Origin: Clostridiales bacterium oral taxon 876 str. F0540
GTDB lineage: Bacteria; Bacillota; Clostridia; Clostridiales; Clostridiaceae
Direction of reading: 5' to 3'
Assembly: GCA_000466585.1 (NCBI GenBank)
Contig: KE993508.1
Coordinates: forward strand, 60,212-124,211
Length of the DNA: 64,000 nt
Shown here: in pieces, positions 50,314-59,758 of the stretch
Layout: each line of letters begins with the position of its first letter
How positions within the stretch are numbered: position 1 is the first letter of the stretch
The notes under the pieces: generated by a model
Databases searched by the model: none
Seen by the model: only the letters and a program-made list of their open reading frames with translations
Told to the model about the DNA's origin: nothing
Position numbers and translations under genes: made by a program

Positions 50314-50397
50314 TAAAATACACCTCCTCTATCCAGTCTCGCCATCTCAGGTACACTTGTATAAAGTGATTTATAACCTTATGTGTGCGGTCTACAA
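50314..50397 (-). ncRNA. Leader of rplU (L21 leader type)
   Basis: About 84 bases between the promoter and rplU contain several short complementary stretches and the GACCGC and GGTTATAAATC segments. Firmicutes rplU genes often carry the L21 leader motif in this place, thought to give feedback control. The assignment rests on position and general look. Confidence 0.5.
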
Positions 50398-50402
50398 AAG
50401 CC

Positions 50403-50431
50403 ATTTTAACACAGTATGTCTTCTTTGTAAA
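50403..50431 (-). promoter_or_regulatory. Promoter of rplU-prp-rpmA
   Basis: TTTACA (50431-50426), 17 bases, TAAAAT (50408-50403) on the minus strand, starting near the L21 leader. Confidence 0.65.
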
Positions 50432-50438
50432 GTAAAGT

Positions 50439-51887
50439 TTATCCATATATCTTGAATTTTTGTAAGTTTTCTATGTTATTTTTAAAAATCAGGGCTTCTA
50501 GTTTAAAAAAATCCATATGTTCTACAAAATTCACATAAAGTTTTTTATCTCTGCAGTCAATACTATCAGCAAAGCCTTCTATATCATGAAATATATCATC
50601 TTTATAAAAGCTTCCAAGCTCAATATAAATGTTTTCTATGCTAAGCTCTTTGCCAAGCTTAAGCATTTCATTTCTTATAAGTAAAGACAAGTAACTTAAT
50701 TTAAGCTTGCTACCTAAGCCTCTGCAACCTCTGCAGGTGTCTTCTATGTATTCAGAGATAGGCTTTCCCCTTCGTCTTCTTGATATTTGAACTAAATTAA
50801 GTTCAGTAAAAGGATAAATGATATTCTTGCTTTTATCCCCTTCCAGGACATCACTTATCTCTTTTAATACCTTTTCTTTATGCAGCATATTATCCATATC
50901 AATAAAATCTATAATAATTATACCGGATAAATTTCTTAATCTAATTTGATGTCCTATCTCTCTTGCCGCTTCCATATTTGTATCTAATATAGTTTTATCA
51001 ATAGACGTGTTTTTTGTATTTTTACCGGAGTTTACATCAACTACATACATAGCCTCAGTTTTATCAATTACTATGTATCCTCCGCTTGGCAGTTTGACCT
51101 TATTATCACGAAGCGCAAGTATTTGATTTTCTACCTTATAAGCACTGAATAAAGACATATTCTCATCTTTATAGAGTTTTAAAATACAATTATTGATTTC
51201 ATTGTTTTGTTTTAAAAAATCATTCAGGTAACTGTAATCCGATTCATCATTAACTACTATACATTCAACCTTTTCATCAAAACTGTCCCTTATAATTTTG
51301 TCAAGTATTCCTTCACCTTTATATAAAAGCTTTGTTCCCAATGAATACTTAAAAGATTTCATTATATCTTTATATATAGTATAAAGTCTTTCAATTTCAT
51401 TATTTATAGTATCAAAATCAACGTTCTCAGCATTTGTCCTTATCATGAGGCCCACATCTGCAGGTTTATTTATACTTTCTCTTATGTACTTTTTAAATCC
51501 TTCATCATTAATCTTCTTTGAGAAAGCTATTTCCTTGTTTAAGATTTCAAGAACCACATATCTCCCCGGAACGGTTATAGCATTTGTTACCTTTGCTCCT
51601 TTGTCTCCGATATTTTCCTTAAGCACTTCAACAATTACTTCATCATTTTTTTTAAGCTTGGTATTGTTAAACTTTCTGTCCAAATACATATAGCAGTTCT
51701 TACCTAATCCAATATCAATAAAGGCGCATTTAATAGCAGGTACAATATTTTTTACTATGCCTTTATATATCTCCCCCGGCTGAGGTTCTGTACTTTCTTC
51801 TTCTATTAAACATTCAATAAGCTTTTTATTTTCAGTAATAGCTGCCCTAAGTATTTTATTATTTCTTTCTATAAGTACTTCTTTCAA
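50439..51887 (-). CDS. Ribonuclease E/G family protein
   Basis: The 482-residue protein matches the RNase E/G catalytic family, which cuts single-stranded RNA in rRNA and mRNA processing. It has an S1 domain (about 25-110, GEIYKGIVKNIVPAIKCAFIDIGLG), a 5' sensor/RNase H-like middle, the DNase I-like core with VVDVNSGK near 285 and IIIDFIDM near 330 (metal Asp), and a CRGCRG zinc-link near 392. Start is TTG 51887 (KEVLIERNNK, family N-terminus) after AGAGGTG; a start ten codons upstream is less likely. It sits before the DUF2344/radical-SAM pair. Confidence 0.9.
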   Translation of the reverse strand: MKEVLIERNNKILRAAITENKKLIECLIEEESTEPQPGEIYKGIVKNIVPAIKCAFIDIGLGKNCYMYLDRKFNNTKLKKNDEVIVEVLKENIGDKGAKVTNAITVPGRYVVLEILNKEIAFSKKINDEGFKKYIRESINKPADVGLMIRTNAENVDFDTINNEIERLYTIYKDIMKSFKYSLGTKLLYKGEGILDKIIRDSFDEKVECIVVNDESDYSYLNDFLKQNNEINNCILKLYKDENMSLFSAYKVENQILALRDNKVKLPSGGYIVIDKTEAMYVVDVNSGKNTKNTSIDKTILDTNMEAAREIGHQIRLRNLSGIIIIDFIDMDNMLHKEKVLKEISDVLEGDKSKNIIYPFTELNLVQISRRRRGKPISEYIEDTCRGCRGLGSKLKLSYLSLLIRNEMLKLGKELSIENIYIELGSFYKDDIFHDIEGFADSIDCRDKKLYVNFVEHMDFFKLEALIFKNNIENLQKFKIYG

Positions 51888-51925
51888 GGTAATCACCTCT
51901 GTTTTTTTGTTCATCAATAATTTAT

Positions 51926-51951
51926 AAGTGGAGGAAATAAATCCTCCACTT
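51926..51951. terminator. Hairpin between the DUF2344 gene and rng
   Basis: AAGTGGAGGA and TCCTCCACTT form a perfect 10-bp stem with 6-base loop, directly after the DUF2344 stop. No clear T-run follows, so it may be only a partial terminator. Confidence 0.5.
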
Positions 51952-51953
51952 TA

Positions 51954-52664
51954 CTAAGATAAATATTTATATATCGCAATAAGGTTCTCTTTACTTTGAA
52001 CAAACATTTCCTCTCTCATTATATCAACAAAAGCTTCTTTGCATACTGATGTAGTATTATCGATTATATATCTTGATAATAGCTCCGCAGATAAATTTTC
52101 CTTGCTTCCGCAGCTTATCACAGCTGTAATAGTTAAAACCTCATCCTTAATTTCAAAATTAATATTTTTTACTAAGGGTTTTATATCAACAAGTTTTTCT
52201 CCACTTTTGCTTTTTTTCATAATAGTCCATTGGCTATTTTCTTTTAAAAGTTCAATTTCCTTATTTAGCTTTTCTGTTTGTTCATATTTAATTTTTATAA
52301 CATATTTTGCAGCATCAACTAAAGCCATGGATTGAGGAATCTTTCTTCCTTCATTACCTTCCTTTACTTTGATAACTTCAAATACTTTAATTCCCGAAGG
52401 CATATTTTCATTTAAAGCCTTCTTAGTATAACTTTCGTCAATTTCTTCTGTAAAGACCACATCCATGTAGTCACCTACAGAATACATTCCAACTGAAAGC
52501 GGCTGCGCTATAGAAAGATTCATATGAGGATTAAAGCCCTTTGAATAGTCTACAGGAAGCTTTGCTCTTCTAATAACTCTCTGAATTGTTCTCATCAGAT
52601 CCAAATGTGAAATAAATTTAATATGACTTTCCTTACTGAACTTTATTAGATATCGCACCTGCAA
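51954..52664 (-). CDS. DUF2344 family protein (TIGR03936)
   Basis: The 236-residue protein begins VRYLIKFSKESHIKFISHLD and has the LPVDYSKGFNPHMNLSIAQPLSVG motif spread over residues 37-60, the features of the DUF2344 family. Its members are either separate or fused to the C-terminus of a radical SAM protein, and here the two genes overlap by 32 bases, so they are translated together. A role in tRNA or rRNA modification is suggested by the neighbours but not shown. Confidence 0.85.
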   Translation of the reverse strand: MQVRYLIKFSKESHIKFISHLDLMRTIQRVIRRAKLPVDYSKGFNPHMNLSIAQPLSVGMYSVGDYMDVVFTEEIDESYTKKALNENMPSGIKVFEVIKVKEGNEGRKIPQSMALVDAAKYVIKIKYEQTEKLNKEIELLKENSQWTIMKKSKSGEKLVDIKPLVKNINFEIKDEVLTITAVISCGSKENLSAELLSRYIIDNTTSVCKEAFVDIMREEMFVQSKENLIAIYKYLS

Positions 52665-54492
52665 AGCACTTCCCTTCTCTAAAGTTTACATTTACGCCGC
52701 ATCTTGTACAGCCTAGTCTGCAGTCAGGTGTAAGACTTGCAGTTTTAGCTCTTTCATTTTCGCTTATCAGATAGCTCTTATCCACACCTATATCAATAAA
52801 ATCCCACGGAAGAACTTCATCATAACTTCTTTCCCTATACGAATAAAAATCTCCACTTACTCCACATTCTTTAAGTGATTCTTCCCATATATTAAAGTCA
52901 AAGTACTCTGACCAGCCATCAAATTTTGCACCTTTCTCAAAAGCTTTTACAAGCACATCGCAAAGCCTTCTGTCTCCTCTTGCAAAAATAGCTTCCGTAT
53001 AGCTTACCAATGATTCATGCCAGTTATAAGTAATAGCTCTGCTCTTTATTGTACTTCTTATGGCGGTAATCTTATCTCTTACAGATTCCATTGTGTCCTG
53101 AGGAGCCCATTGAAAAGGTGTAAAAGGCTTAGGTACAAAGATTGAAGTACTGGCAGTAACCTTCAGTCCTTTATTTCTAATTTCTTTTGGAACCTTGTAG
53201 TATTCTTCTACTACCTTCTCAGCCAAATAAGCTATTCCTTTAACATCTTCAATATTTTCATAAGGAAGCCCTATCATAAAGTAAAGCTTTATAGTTGACC
53301 ATCCAGCTTCAAAAGCGCTTTTTACCGAGGTTATTAAATCTTCTTCATTAACTCCCTTGTTGATTACATCTCTCATTCTTTGCGAACCGGCTTCCGGAGC
53401 AAACGTAAGACCGGTTTTTCTTACCTTTTGAATTTCCTTTATCAAATCAACTGAAAAAGAATCAATTCTTAAGGAAGGAAGAGTTACACCAACATTATCA
53501 TCCTTGTATTTCATAACTACAGAATGAATAAGATTTTCTATATCAGAATAATCACAAATGCTTAATGAAGTCAGGGATACCTCTTCGTATCCTGTGTTGC
53601 TTATTAAATCTTCGACCTGTTCCATAAGCTTTGAAGTACTCTTTTCCCTTACAGGCCTATATATCATTCCTGCCTGACAGAATCTGCAGCCTCTGGTACA
53701 GCCTCTAAAGGTCTCAAGCATTATTCTGTCATGTACTATTTCAGTATATGGGACAATCAACTTATCAGGATATATGTTATCATTTAAATCTGTTATAATT
53801 CTTTTTTTCACTTTTTTGGGCACATCTTCATACAAAGGTTCAAATTCCTCTATTATTCCATCTTCTTTATAAGTTACTTCATATAGACTTGGAACATAAA
53901 TACCTTGAATTTTAGCTGCAGCTCTCAAAAATTCTCTTTTGCTTTTGTTCTTATATTGTTTATATAAATCTAAAATTTCGTTTATTATTTCCTCTCCTTC
54001 TCCTATTACAAAAATGTCTGCAATATCATATAAAGGCTCAGGATTATACGCACAAGGTCCACCGCACATAACAACAGGATGCGCATCACTTCTTAGAGAA
54101 GCTCTTACAGGTATACCAGCCATATCTAACATATTTAATATGTTTGTATAACTCATTTCATACTGAAGAGTAAACCCTAAAAAGTCAAATTCACTTAAGG
54201 AGTCCTTGCTTTCTAAAGCATATAAGGGAATATTGTTCTCTCTCATAAGCTTTTCCATATCTGGCCATGGTGCAAAAGCTCTTTCACAAAAGGTGTCCTC
54301 CCTTTCATTTAGAACATAATAAAGTATTTTAGTTCCTAAATGAGACATTCCCACCTCATATACATCAGGAAAGCAAAATGCATATCTTATATCTACATTA
54401 TTCTTGTCTTTATTATAAGAGTTGAACTCACCGCCTATATATCTGGCAGGCTTTTCAACTTTATATAAAATATCATCTGTAATTCTATTCAT
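52633..54492 (-). CDS. Radical SAM protein, TIGR03960 type
   Basis: The 619-residue protein has an N-terminal B12-binding-like part (about 10-190, CFPDVYEVGMSHLGTKILYYVLN, DFLGFTLQYEMSY) and a radical SAM domain with RGCTRGCRFCQAGMIYRP near 267-284 (CxxxCxxC), and three Cys near the C-terminus (CRLGCTRCGVNV). This is the TIGR03960 group of Firmicutes and others, paired with DUF2344 and near RNase E/G. The chemistry is not known. Confidence 0.88.
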   Translation of the reverse strand: MNRITDDILYKVEKPARYIGGEFNSYNKDKNNVDIRYAFCFPDVYEVGMSHLGTKILYYVLNEREDTFCERAFAPWPDMEKLMRENNIPLYALESKDSLSEFDFLGFTLQYEMSYTNILNMLDMAGIPVRASLRSDAHPVVMCGGPCAYNPEPLYDIADIFVIGEGEEIINEILDLYKQYKNKSKREFLRAAAKIQGIYVPSLYEVTYKEDGIIEEFEPLYEDVPKKVKKRIITDLNDNIYPDKLIVPYTEIVHDRIMLETFRGCTRGCRFCQAGMIYRPVREKSTSKLMEQVEDLISNTGYEEVSLTSLSICDYSDIENLIHSVVMKYKDDNVGVTLPSLRIDSFSVDLIKEIQKVRKTGLTFAPEAGSQRMRDVINKGVNEEDLITSVKSAFEAGWSTIKLYFMIGLPYENIEDVKGIAYLAEKVVEEYYKVPKEIRNKGLKVTASTSIFVPKPFTPFQWAPQDTMESVRDKITAIRSTIKSRAITYNWHESLVSYTEAIFARGDRRLCDVLVKAFEKGAKFDGWSEYFDFNIWEESLKECGVSGDFYSYRERSYDEVLPWDFIDIGVDKSYLISENERAKTASLTPDCRLGCTRCGVNVNFREGKCFAGAISNKVQ

Positions 54493-54622
54493 CTTTTTCT
54501 CCTTTCATCCTATGCACCAATTAATTCTACTAAATGTATTATTCAATTTATAGCAAATTTTAAAGCTTTTCTTAGACAATATATTTTATCATAATTTGTG
54601 CTACTTTAACAATGTATAAGTT

Positions 54623-55468
54623 TTATTCTCTATTGTTTATGAATTCTTCTATTGTTAAATTCCCATATACCTTTAGTCCTTCAATTAACTCGTCTTCATA
54701 AATTATATCCATAAATTTCATTTCATCATCAAGTACAGTAAAAATATTAAACTTATTTTTATCTACAATACTTAACGCTGTTATTAAATCGCATTTGTAG
54801 TGGATAGACAGATTTTTATTTTCCATATATCTGTTTTTAAGAAATTTATATCTTTTCTTTACTATGTCTCCCATGATAATATAAACTATCCTTTCCTTCT
54901 CCTTATAGGATGAATAAATTATTAAACAAGCTATGACTGCAATATTTATATTATTTATTTTAAAGAACAGTAATAAAATATAAATAGCAATCAAACCTGC
55001 CCCTTGAATAATACTAAATTTTATCGTTAACTCATTTGCTTTTCTATATATCGTTTTATAACACATAATACTTCTTAAAACTCTTCCCCCGTCTAATGGA
55101 AAAGCAGGTATTAAGTTAAATAGTCCAACTGTAAGATTTCCTTTATACAGCAAGTATAAGATTTCATTAGGCATACTTTTGTTCATATAATAAAAAATAA
55201 CAGCTGCTGCTATATTAATAACAGGAGCAGACAATGATATTATTATATCCTGCCTCGCTGAGGCCTCCTCAAGATCATTTAAAGATAGTCTGGCACCAAT
55301 AGGCAAAATCTCTACATCAAACCCCGAGAAGCCCAAAAAAACCGCAGTTATGTAGTGAACTGCTTCGTGAAAAAGCACAATTAAAAAGGCCAGTAAAATT
55401 TGACCTTTGAAACCAAGAAATATTAATAATATAATATAGGGAAGAAAGAACTTATTTACCTTTACCAA
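54623..55468 (-). CDS. spoIVFB: SpoIVFB-like intramembrane metalloprotease
   Basis: SpoIVFB cuts pro-sigma-K during sporulation. The 281-residue protein has about six membrane segments, HEAVH at residues 34-38 (HExxH zinc motif) and NLIPAFPLDGGRVLR near 116-130 (third ligand Asp), plus a C-terminal CBS-like domain (about 220-280), all as in this S2P subgroup. It follows the spoIVFA-type gene by 32 bases, as in Bacillus. Confidence 0.92.
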   Translation of the reverse strand: MVKVNKFFLPYIILLIFLGFKGQILLAFLIVLFHEAVHYITAVFLGFSGFDVEILPIGARLSLNDLEEASARQDIIISLSAPVINIAAAVIFYYMNKSMPNEILYLLYKGNLTVGLFNLIPAFPLDGGRVLRSIMCYKTIYRKANELTIKFSIIQGAGLIAIYILLLFFKINNINIAVIACLIIYSSYKEKERIVYIIMGDIVKKRYKFLKNRYMENKNLSIHYKCDLITALSIVDKNKFNIFTVLDDEMKFMDIIYEDELIEGLKVYGNLTIEEFINNRE

Positions 55469-55500
55469 ACGAGGCCTCCAAAGAATTGCTGTTAGTCAAA

Positions 55501-56253
55501 TTACTTTCTTGTAAAACTTATATAATCTTCCGGGTTTTTATTTTCTCCCATATAAAGTACCTCAAAATGAAGGTGCGGTGTTCCTGATTTAGGCATATCC
55601 CCTGTTTTTCCTATGACTCGCCCCTTCTCCACAACATCATCTTTTTTCACTAGTACCTCACTTAAGCTGCTGTATTTTGTTTCTATTCCTTTTCCATGAT
55701 CGATTATAATGTATTTACCTAGTTGTCCATTTTCTCCGGATTCTTTAATTTTTCCTTCGCTTGGACTTATAACTTCAGTACCTGCCTTTACACCAATATC
55801 AATTCCACTGTTATTTTTGCTGCCAAAACTTGAAATAACACTTCCTTCTACAGGTAACTGAAAGTCGCTTTTCAATCTATCTTTAAGAGGTTTTATTCCC
55901 GTTAACTTTGTCTTAATGTTTTCCAAAAAATCTGTTGATTTATCCTCTAGCTTCTTCATATCAAAAGTTTTTATATCATTTATTACTAAATTATAATCAT
56001 AGTTTTTATTTACAATAGCTTTTGAATAGTTATATACAGATGCTGTTTCAGGAGTTGAAACTAATTTGCATGCCACTATAAATATAAATAATATAAAAAC
56101 TCCTATTAACTCTCTTACTAATCTTCTGAGAAAATAACTTCCGTACGTATTAGAACTGCCTCTTCCCGGGCTGCTATAGCCATAACCTCTATAGTTTTTT
56201 CTGTTTACTAAATTACTGTAATAACTTTCATATTGCGAATTATAGTTTCCCAT
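55501..56253 (-). CDS. spoIVFA: SpoIVFA-like M23-fold protein
   Basis: SpoIVFA holds SpoIVFB inactive at the outer forespore membrane. The 250-residue protein has one membrane segment (about 49-68, ELIGVFILFIFIVACKLVS) and a C-terminal LytM/M23 fold (about 150-250). The first zinc-His position of M23 enzymes is replaced in NNSGIDIGVKAG, while HLHFEVLY is kept, so it is probably not an active hydrolase. It starts the pair with spoIVFB and carries a sigma-E-type promoter. Confidence 0.88.
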   Translation of the reverse strand: MGNYNSQYESYYSNLVNRKNYRGYGYSSPGRGSSNTYGSYFLRRLVRELIGVFILFIFIVACKLVSTPETASVYNYSKAIVNKNYDYNLVINDIKTFDMKKLEDKSTDFLENIKTKLTGIKPLKDRLKSDFQLPVEGSVISSFGSKNNSGIDIGVKAGTEVISPSEGKIKESGENGQLGKYIIIDHGKGIETKYSSLSEVLVKKDDVVEKGRVIGKTGDMPKSGTPHLHFEVLYMGENKNPEDYISFTRK

Positions 56254-56282
56254 CTTAACCCTCCTGTATTTATATATTTTTA

Positions 56283-56311
56283 TCTGTATGCTTAATTTCT
56301 TATTTAATTAT
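56283..56311 (-). promoter_or_regulatory. Sigma-E-type promoter of spoIVFA-spoIVFB
   Basis: ATA (56311-56309), 18 bases, CATACAGA (56290-56283) on the minus strand. This fits the sigma-E pattern with one -10 difference, and spoIVF is sigma-E-controlled in B. subtilis. Confidence 0.45.
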
Positions 56312-56357
56312 TATTTTTTCTACTTATATATATTTTTACAGAAGGTCATATATTCCA

Positions 56358-56385
56358 AAAATAAAAAAGCTGCACACTGCAGCTT
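56358..56385 (-). terminator. Terminator of mgsA
   Basis: AAGCTGCA (56367-56374), CAC loop, TGCAGCTT (56378-56385), with A6 on plus (T6 on minus) after it. Confidence 0.85.
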
Positions 56386-56395
56386 ACATTTAAAG

Positions 56396-56770
56396 TTAAT
56401 TATTTCTATATTTTAAGGCCCTTATAAATACTTCTGCTGATCCTATATTGGTAGCAAGCGGTACATGGTGAACATCACAAATTCTAAGAAGTGCACTTAC
56501 ATCAGGTTCATGTGGCTGAGCTGTAAGAGGATCTCTTAAGAATATAACAAAATCTATTTCGCCCTCAGCAAGCTTAGCACCTATTTGCTGATCTCCGCCT
56601 AGAGGACCTGATAAAAACCTATGAACCTTAAGTCCTACTATTTCGCATATTAATCTTCCTGTTGTACCTGTTGCATATAGCTCGTGATCCTTGAAAACAT
56701 CTCTATACCTTGTAACAAACTCAACAATATCATCCTTTTTCTTGTCATGAGCAATTAATGCAATTTTCAT
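56396..56770 (-). CDS. mgsA: Methylglyoxal synthase
   Basis: MgsA converts dihydroxyacetone phosphate to methylglyoxal and phosphate, a bypass used when sugar phosphates pile up. The 124-residue protein has KIALIAHDKKK at the start, ATGTTG near 37, GPLGGDQQIGA near 56-66 and the catalytic-loop FLRDPL near 78. The start is ATG 56770 with GAGGGGG site; a TTG two codons upstream is worse placed. It follows rodA. Confidence 0.95.
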   Translation of the reverse strand: MKIALIAHDKKKDDIVEFVTRYRDVFKDHELYATGTTGRLICEIVGLKVHRFLSGPLGGDQQIGAKLAEGEIDFVIFLRDPLTAQPHEPDVSALLRICDVHHVPLATNIGSAEVFIRALKYRNN

Positions 56771-56805
56771 AGTCAATTCCCCCTCATATTAATGTAATTC
56801 ATAAG

Positions 56806-57921
56806 TTAAAAATTAATTTTTTTCTTTCTCATACCAATATTTAACACTAACCCTAAGGAAATAAAATACGTAAGTATTGAACTTCCGCCATAACTCATTA
56901 AAGGAAGCGTTATCCCTGTAATAGGCATAATTCCAATTGTCATTCCTATATTTTCAAGTATAGAAAACATAAAAGTAGAGATTATACCCACACAGAGTAT
57001 TGAACCAAATATATCTTTAGATGAATGAGCTATTTTAATAAGCCTATATATTAATATTCCATAGAGTAGCAATAAGAAAGCAGCTCCAGCAAGTCCCCAT
57101 TCTTCACCAACTACAGCAAAGATAAAATCATTAAAAGCAAATGGAATAAATCCACCTGATACCTGAGTGCCTTTTAAGAACCCTTTGCCAAATAGTCCTC
57201 CTGAACCTATTCCTATAAGTGAGGATATAAGCTGAAGGCCTGAGCCAAGCTCGTCTGCCTCAGGATTTAAAAAAATGGTAAGCCTAGTCTTCCAATATCC
57301 CTGCATTATTGGTGTATTCCATAATATAGCTATAGCAGCAACTACTGCACCAAATCCCCATGCGATAACCTTAGAATTAAGTCCTGCTATATAAAATATA
57401 CCTAAAACTATGAAAAAGCACACCATCATCATACCCATATCAGGCTGTATTACAATCAAAACCATAGGAATCAAAGCATAAAAGCATAATATAAGAAAGT
57501 TTTTTATGTTGTTTATATTCCCTTCCATATCTTCAAGCTTTTTTGCAAGCATGATTATCATTCCAATTTTTGCAAACTCAGAGGGCTGAATACCTCTGTT
57601 TCCAAGAGAAATCCATGATCTTGCTCCATTAGCGACCGTTCCTAAAGTATCATTTATTAAAAGGAATATTATTGACGCCCAGTATATAAGAGTAGCATAG
57701 TTCATTATCAATGAGTAATCAAAAATCATTATTGCATACATAATTCCAAGCCCAATAATAAGCCATAAAATTTGAAGCTTAAAATATGAATATCCATATT
57801 TGTTATGGGTAGCGCTAAAAATATTTATTGCCCCAAATAAGACTATTATTACAGCTACTATAATTACTCCAAAATCTAATTCCTTTAAAAGCTTACTGTT
57901 TATCTTTAGCTTATCTAACAT
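56806..57921 (-). CDS. rodA: RodA-type peptidoglycan glycosyltransferase (SEDS)
   Basis: RodA polymerises peptidoglycan for side-wall growth together with a class B PBP. The 371-residue protein has about ten membrane segments and the SEDS motifs FAKIGMIIMLAKKLE near 118-132, QPDMGMMMV near 164, GGLFGKGFLKGTQ near 240 and ITGITLPLMSYGGSSIL near 335-351. It lies downstream of minE, near two mrdA-like PBP genes, its probable partners. Confidence 0.94.
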   Translation of the reverse strand: MLDKLKINSKLLKELDFGVIIVAVIIVLFGAINIFSATHNKYGYSYFKLQILWLIIGLGIMYAIMIFDYSLIMNYATLIYWASIIFLLINDTLGTVANGARSWISLGNRGIQPSEFAKIGMIIMLAKKLEDMEGNINNIKNFLILCFYALIPMVLIVIQPDMGMMMVCFFIVLGIFYIAGLNSKVIAWGFGAVVAAIAILWNTPIMQGYWKTRLTIFLNPEADELGSGLQLISSLIGIGSGGLFGKGFLKGTQVSGGFIPFAFNDFIFAVVGEEWGLAGAAFLLLLYGILIYRLIKIAHSSKDIFGSILCVGIISTFMFSILENIGMTIGIMPITGITLPLMSYGGSSILTYFISLGLVLNIGMRKKKINF

Positions 57922-57968
57922 CTCTATCCCTCCAGTAACACTTACATTATAACAGCAGCAGCAAAAAA

Positions 57969-58003
57969 AAGCTATGTATAACTTCTTAAATTATACACAG
58001 CTT
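57969..58003 (-). terminator. Terminator of minC-minD-minE
   Basis: AAGCTGTGTATAA (58003-57991) pairs with TTATACATAGCTT (57981-57969), one mismatch, followed by a T8 run on minus. Confidence 0.85.
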
Positions 58004-58009
58004 ATAAGG

Positions 58010-58279
58010 TTATATCTTCTTTTTCATATTTTTTATAGGAATACTAGCTACCAATGCCGGAGAGGATCCTTCGCCTTCTTCAGTCCTTGTCAGCTTAACC
58101 TCAATATCTCTATTGTCAAAATCAGCGTAGTTTGATAAAACCTTTAAGATTTCACCCTTAATAATTTCTAAAAACTCTGGGGAAACATCAGCTCTATCAT
58201 GTATTAAAATAAGCTGCAATCTGTCTTTAGCTACTTCTTTAGGAGATGGCTTTGATGAAAAAAATTTAAATAAATCCAT
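58010..58279 (-). CDS. minE: Division topological factor MinE
   Basis: MinE drives the pole-to-pole MinCD pattern by stimulating the MinD ATPase. The 89-residue protein has the AKDRLQLILIHDRADVSPE block near 16-34 and the C-terminal topological domain. It lies 12 bases after minD. MinE is found in some clostridia, unlike Bacillus, which uses DivIVA/MinJ. Confidence 0.95.
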   Translation of the reverse strand: MDLFKFFSSKPSPKEVAKDRLQLILIHDRADVSPEFLEIIKGEILKVLSNYADFDNRDIEVKLTRTEEGEGSSPALVASIPIKNMKKKI

Positions 58280-58291
58280 TTAACCTTCCTC

Positions 58292-59092
58292 CTATCTTGA
58301 TTTAAAGAATAATTTCTTTAGGGAAGATAAGAATCCGCCTTCTTCAGTATCAAGTGATAATAGCGGTACCTCTTCTCCAGTAATTCTTCTAGCAATATTT
58401 TTAAACGCTTGTCCTGACAAAGCCTTTTCATCTAATACAATAGGCTCACCTTTATTTGTAGATACAGTAACATTTTTATCATCAGGAACAACACCTAAAA
58501 GCTTTACTGCCAAACATTCTAAAATATCATTAATGTCAAGCATATCACCTTTCTTAGTCATCTCATAATTTATTCTGTTAATTACAAGTTCTTGTCTTTC
58601 TAATCCCTTTGCATCAAGCTTACCAATTACTCTATCAGCATCTCTTACTGAAGTAAGCTCAGGATTTACTACAACAACTGCTCTATCAGCGCCTATAACA
58701 GCATTCTCAAATCCTTGTTCAATTCCGGCCGGACAGTCAATAATAACATAATCAAATTCGTCCTTTAATTGATCAATAAGCTGAAGCATCTTTTTAGAAT
58801 CAATATCATTTTTATCTCTTGTTTGAGCTGTCGGCAGTAAAAATAAGTTGTTAAATCTCTTATCTTTTATTAATGCTGATTTTAATCTGCATCTATCCTC
58901 GATAACATCAACTAAAGTATTTACAATCCTATTTTCAAGTCCCATTAAAACATCTAAATTTCTAAGTCCTGTATCTCCATCAACAACTACAACCTTCTTT
59001 CCCATAGCAGCAAGTGCTGTGCCGATATTTGCTGTAGTCGTAGTCTTTCCTACTCCACCTTTACCAGAAGTAACAACAATAGCTTCTCCCAT
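58292..59092 (-). CDS. minD: Septum-site ATPase MinD
   Basis: MinD is the membrane-bound ATPase that recruits MinC. The 266-residue protein has the deviant Walker A GKGGVGKTTTTAN near 10-22, DGDTGLRNLDVLMGLE near 38-53, DCPAGIE near 119 and a C-terminal amphipathic membrane helix (FLSSLKKLFFKS). It lies between minC and minE. Confidence 0.97.
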   Translation of the reverse strand: MGEAIVVTSGKGGVGKTTTTANIGTALAAMGKKVVVVDGDTGLRNLDVLMGLENRIVNTLVDVIEDRCRLKSALIKDKRFNNLFLLPTAQTRDKNDIDSKKMLQLIDQLKDEFDYVIIDCPAGIEQGFENAVIGADRAVVVVNPELTSVRDADRVIGKLDAKGLERQELVINRINYEMTKKGDMLDINDILECLAVKLLGVVPDDKNVTVSTNKGEPIVLDEKALSGQAFKNIARRITGEEVPLLSLDTEEGGFLSSLKKLFFKSR

Positions 59093-59125
59093 TTTATATT
59101 CCTCCCTATCTCTTTACACTACTAT

Positions 59126-59758
59126 TTAAATAAATTTATTAAACAAGTAAGGTTCTACAATTATACTGTCATCCTTTACTTTTGCAACCTCCGGATATTG
59201 AGGTTTCATCCCATCTTCAGGCGATCTTGTCATTAAATTTGCAATTTGAAGTATTTCAGGCTGCAGACTAAACGCTGCAATTATAGCCTTATCATTTCCT
59301 CCGACTCCCGCATGAGCATGTCCTTTCAATGATCCTAAAACTATTATATTGCCACCGGCATAAACCTCTGAACCAGGATTTACATCGCCTATAATAACAA
59401 TATTTCCCGAATAATTTATGCATTGACCGCTCCTGACTGTTTTTCTCAAAAACTTTGTACGCCCTTCGTAGATACCTGAAAATACCTTGCTTGGTTTCTC
59501 TTCTTTGTCTTCAAAAATACAATCTTTTATCATAAATTCATCGAAAAGAACATCTCTAAGCTTTGCTAATTCTCTCTCACTTATGAATTTTAGCTCCATA
59601 GTAATCTTTAGAGTACAACCCTTGTAAAATTTTTTACCTCTAGATAGCTTTTCCACTAAGTTTTCAAGCATTTCGTCAAAGTCCTTGAACTTATTCATAT
59701 TTATAACTGCATATAAGCCATCTTTATTGCCTTTTATAATTATTTTGTCGTCTAACAT
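59126..59758 (-). CDS. minC: Septum inhibitor MinC
   Basis: MinC blocks FtsZ rings away from midcell. The 210-residue product has an N-terminal domain (KIIIKGNKDGLYAVINM) and the C-terminal right-handed beta-helix with RSGQCINYSGNIVIIGDVNPG near 110-130 and GGNIIVLGSLKGHAHAG near 135-151. Start is ATG 59758 with TGGAGG site; a start 15 codons upstream is unlikely. Confidence 0.95.
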   Translation of the reverse strand: MLDDKIIIKGNKDGLYAVINMNKFKDFDEMLENLVEKLSRGKKFYKGCTLKITMELKFISERELAKLRDVLFDEFMIKDCIFEDKEEKPSKVFSGIYEGRTKFLRKTVRSGQCINYSGNIVIIGDVNPGSEVYAGGNIIVLGSLKGHAHAGVGGNDKAIIAAFSLQPEILQIANLMTRSPEDGMKPQYPEVAKVKDDSIIVEPYLFNKFI

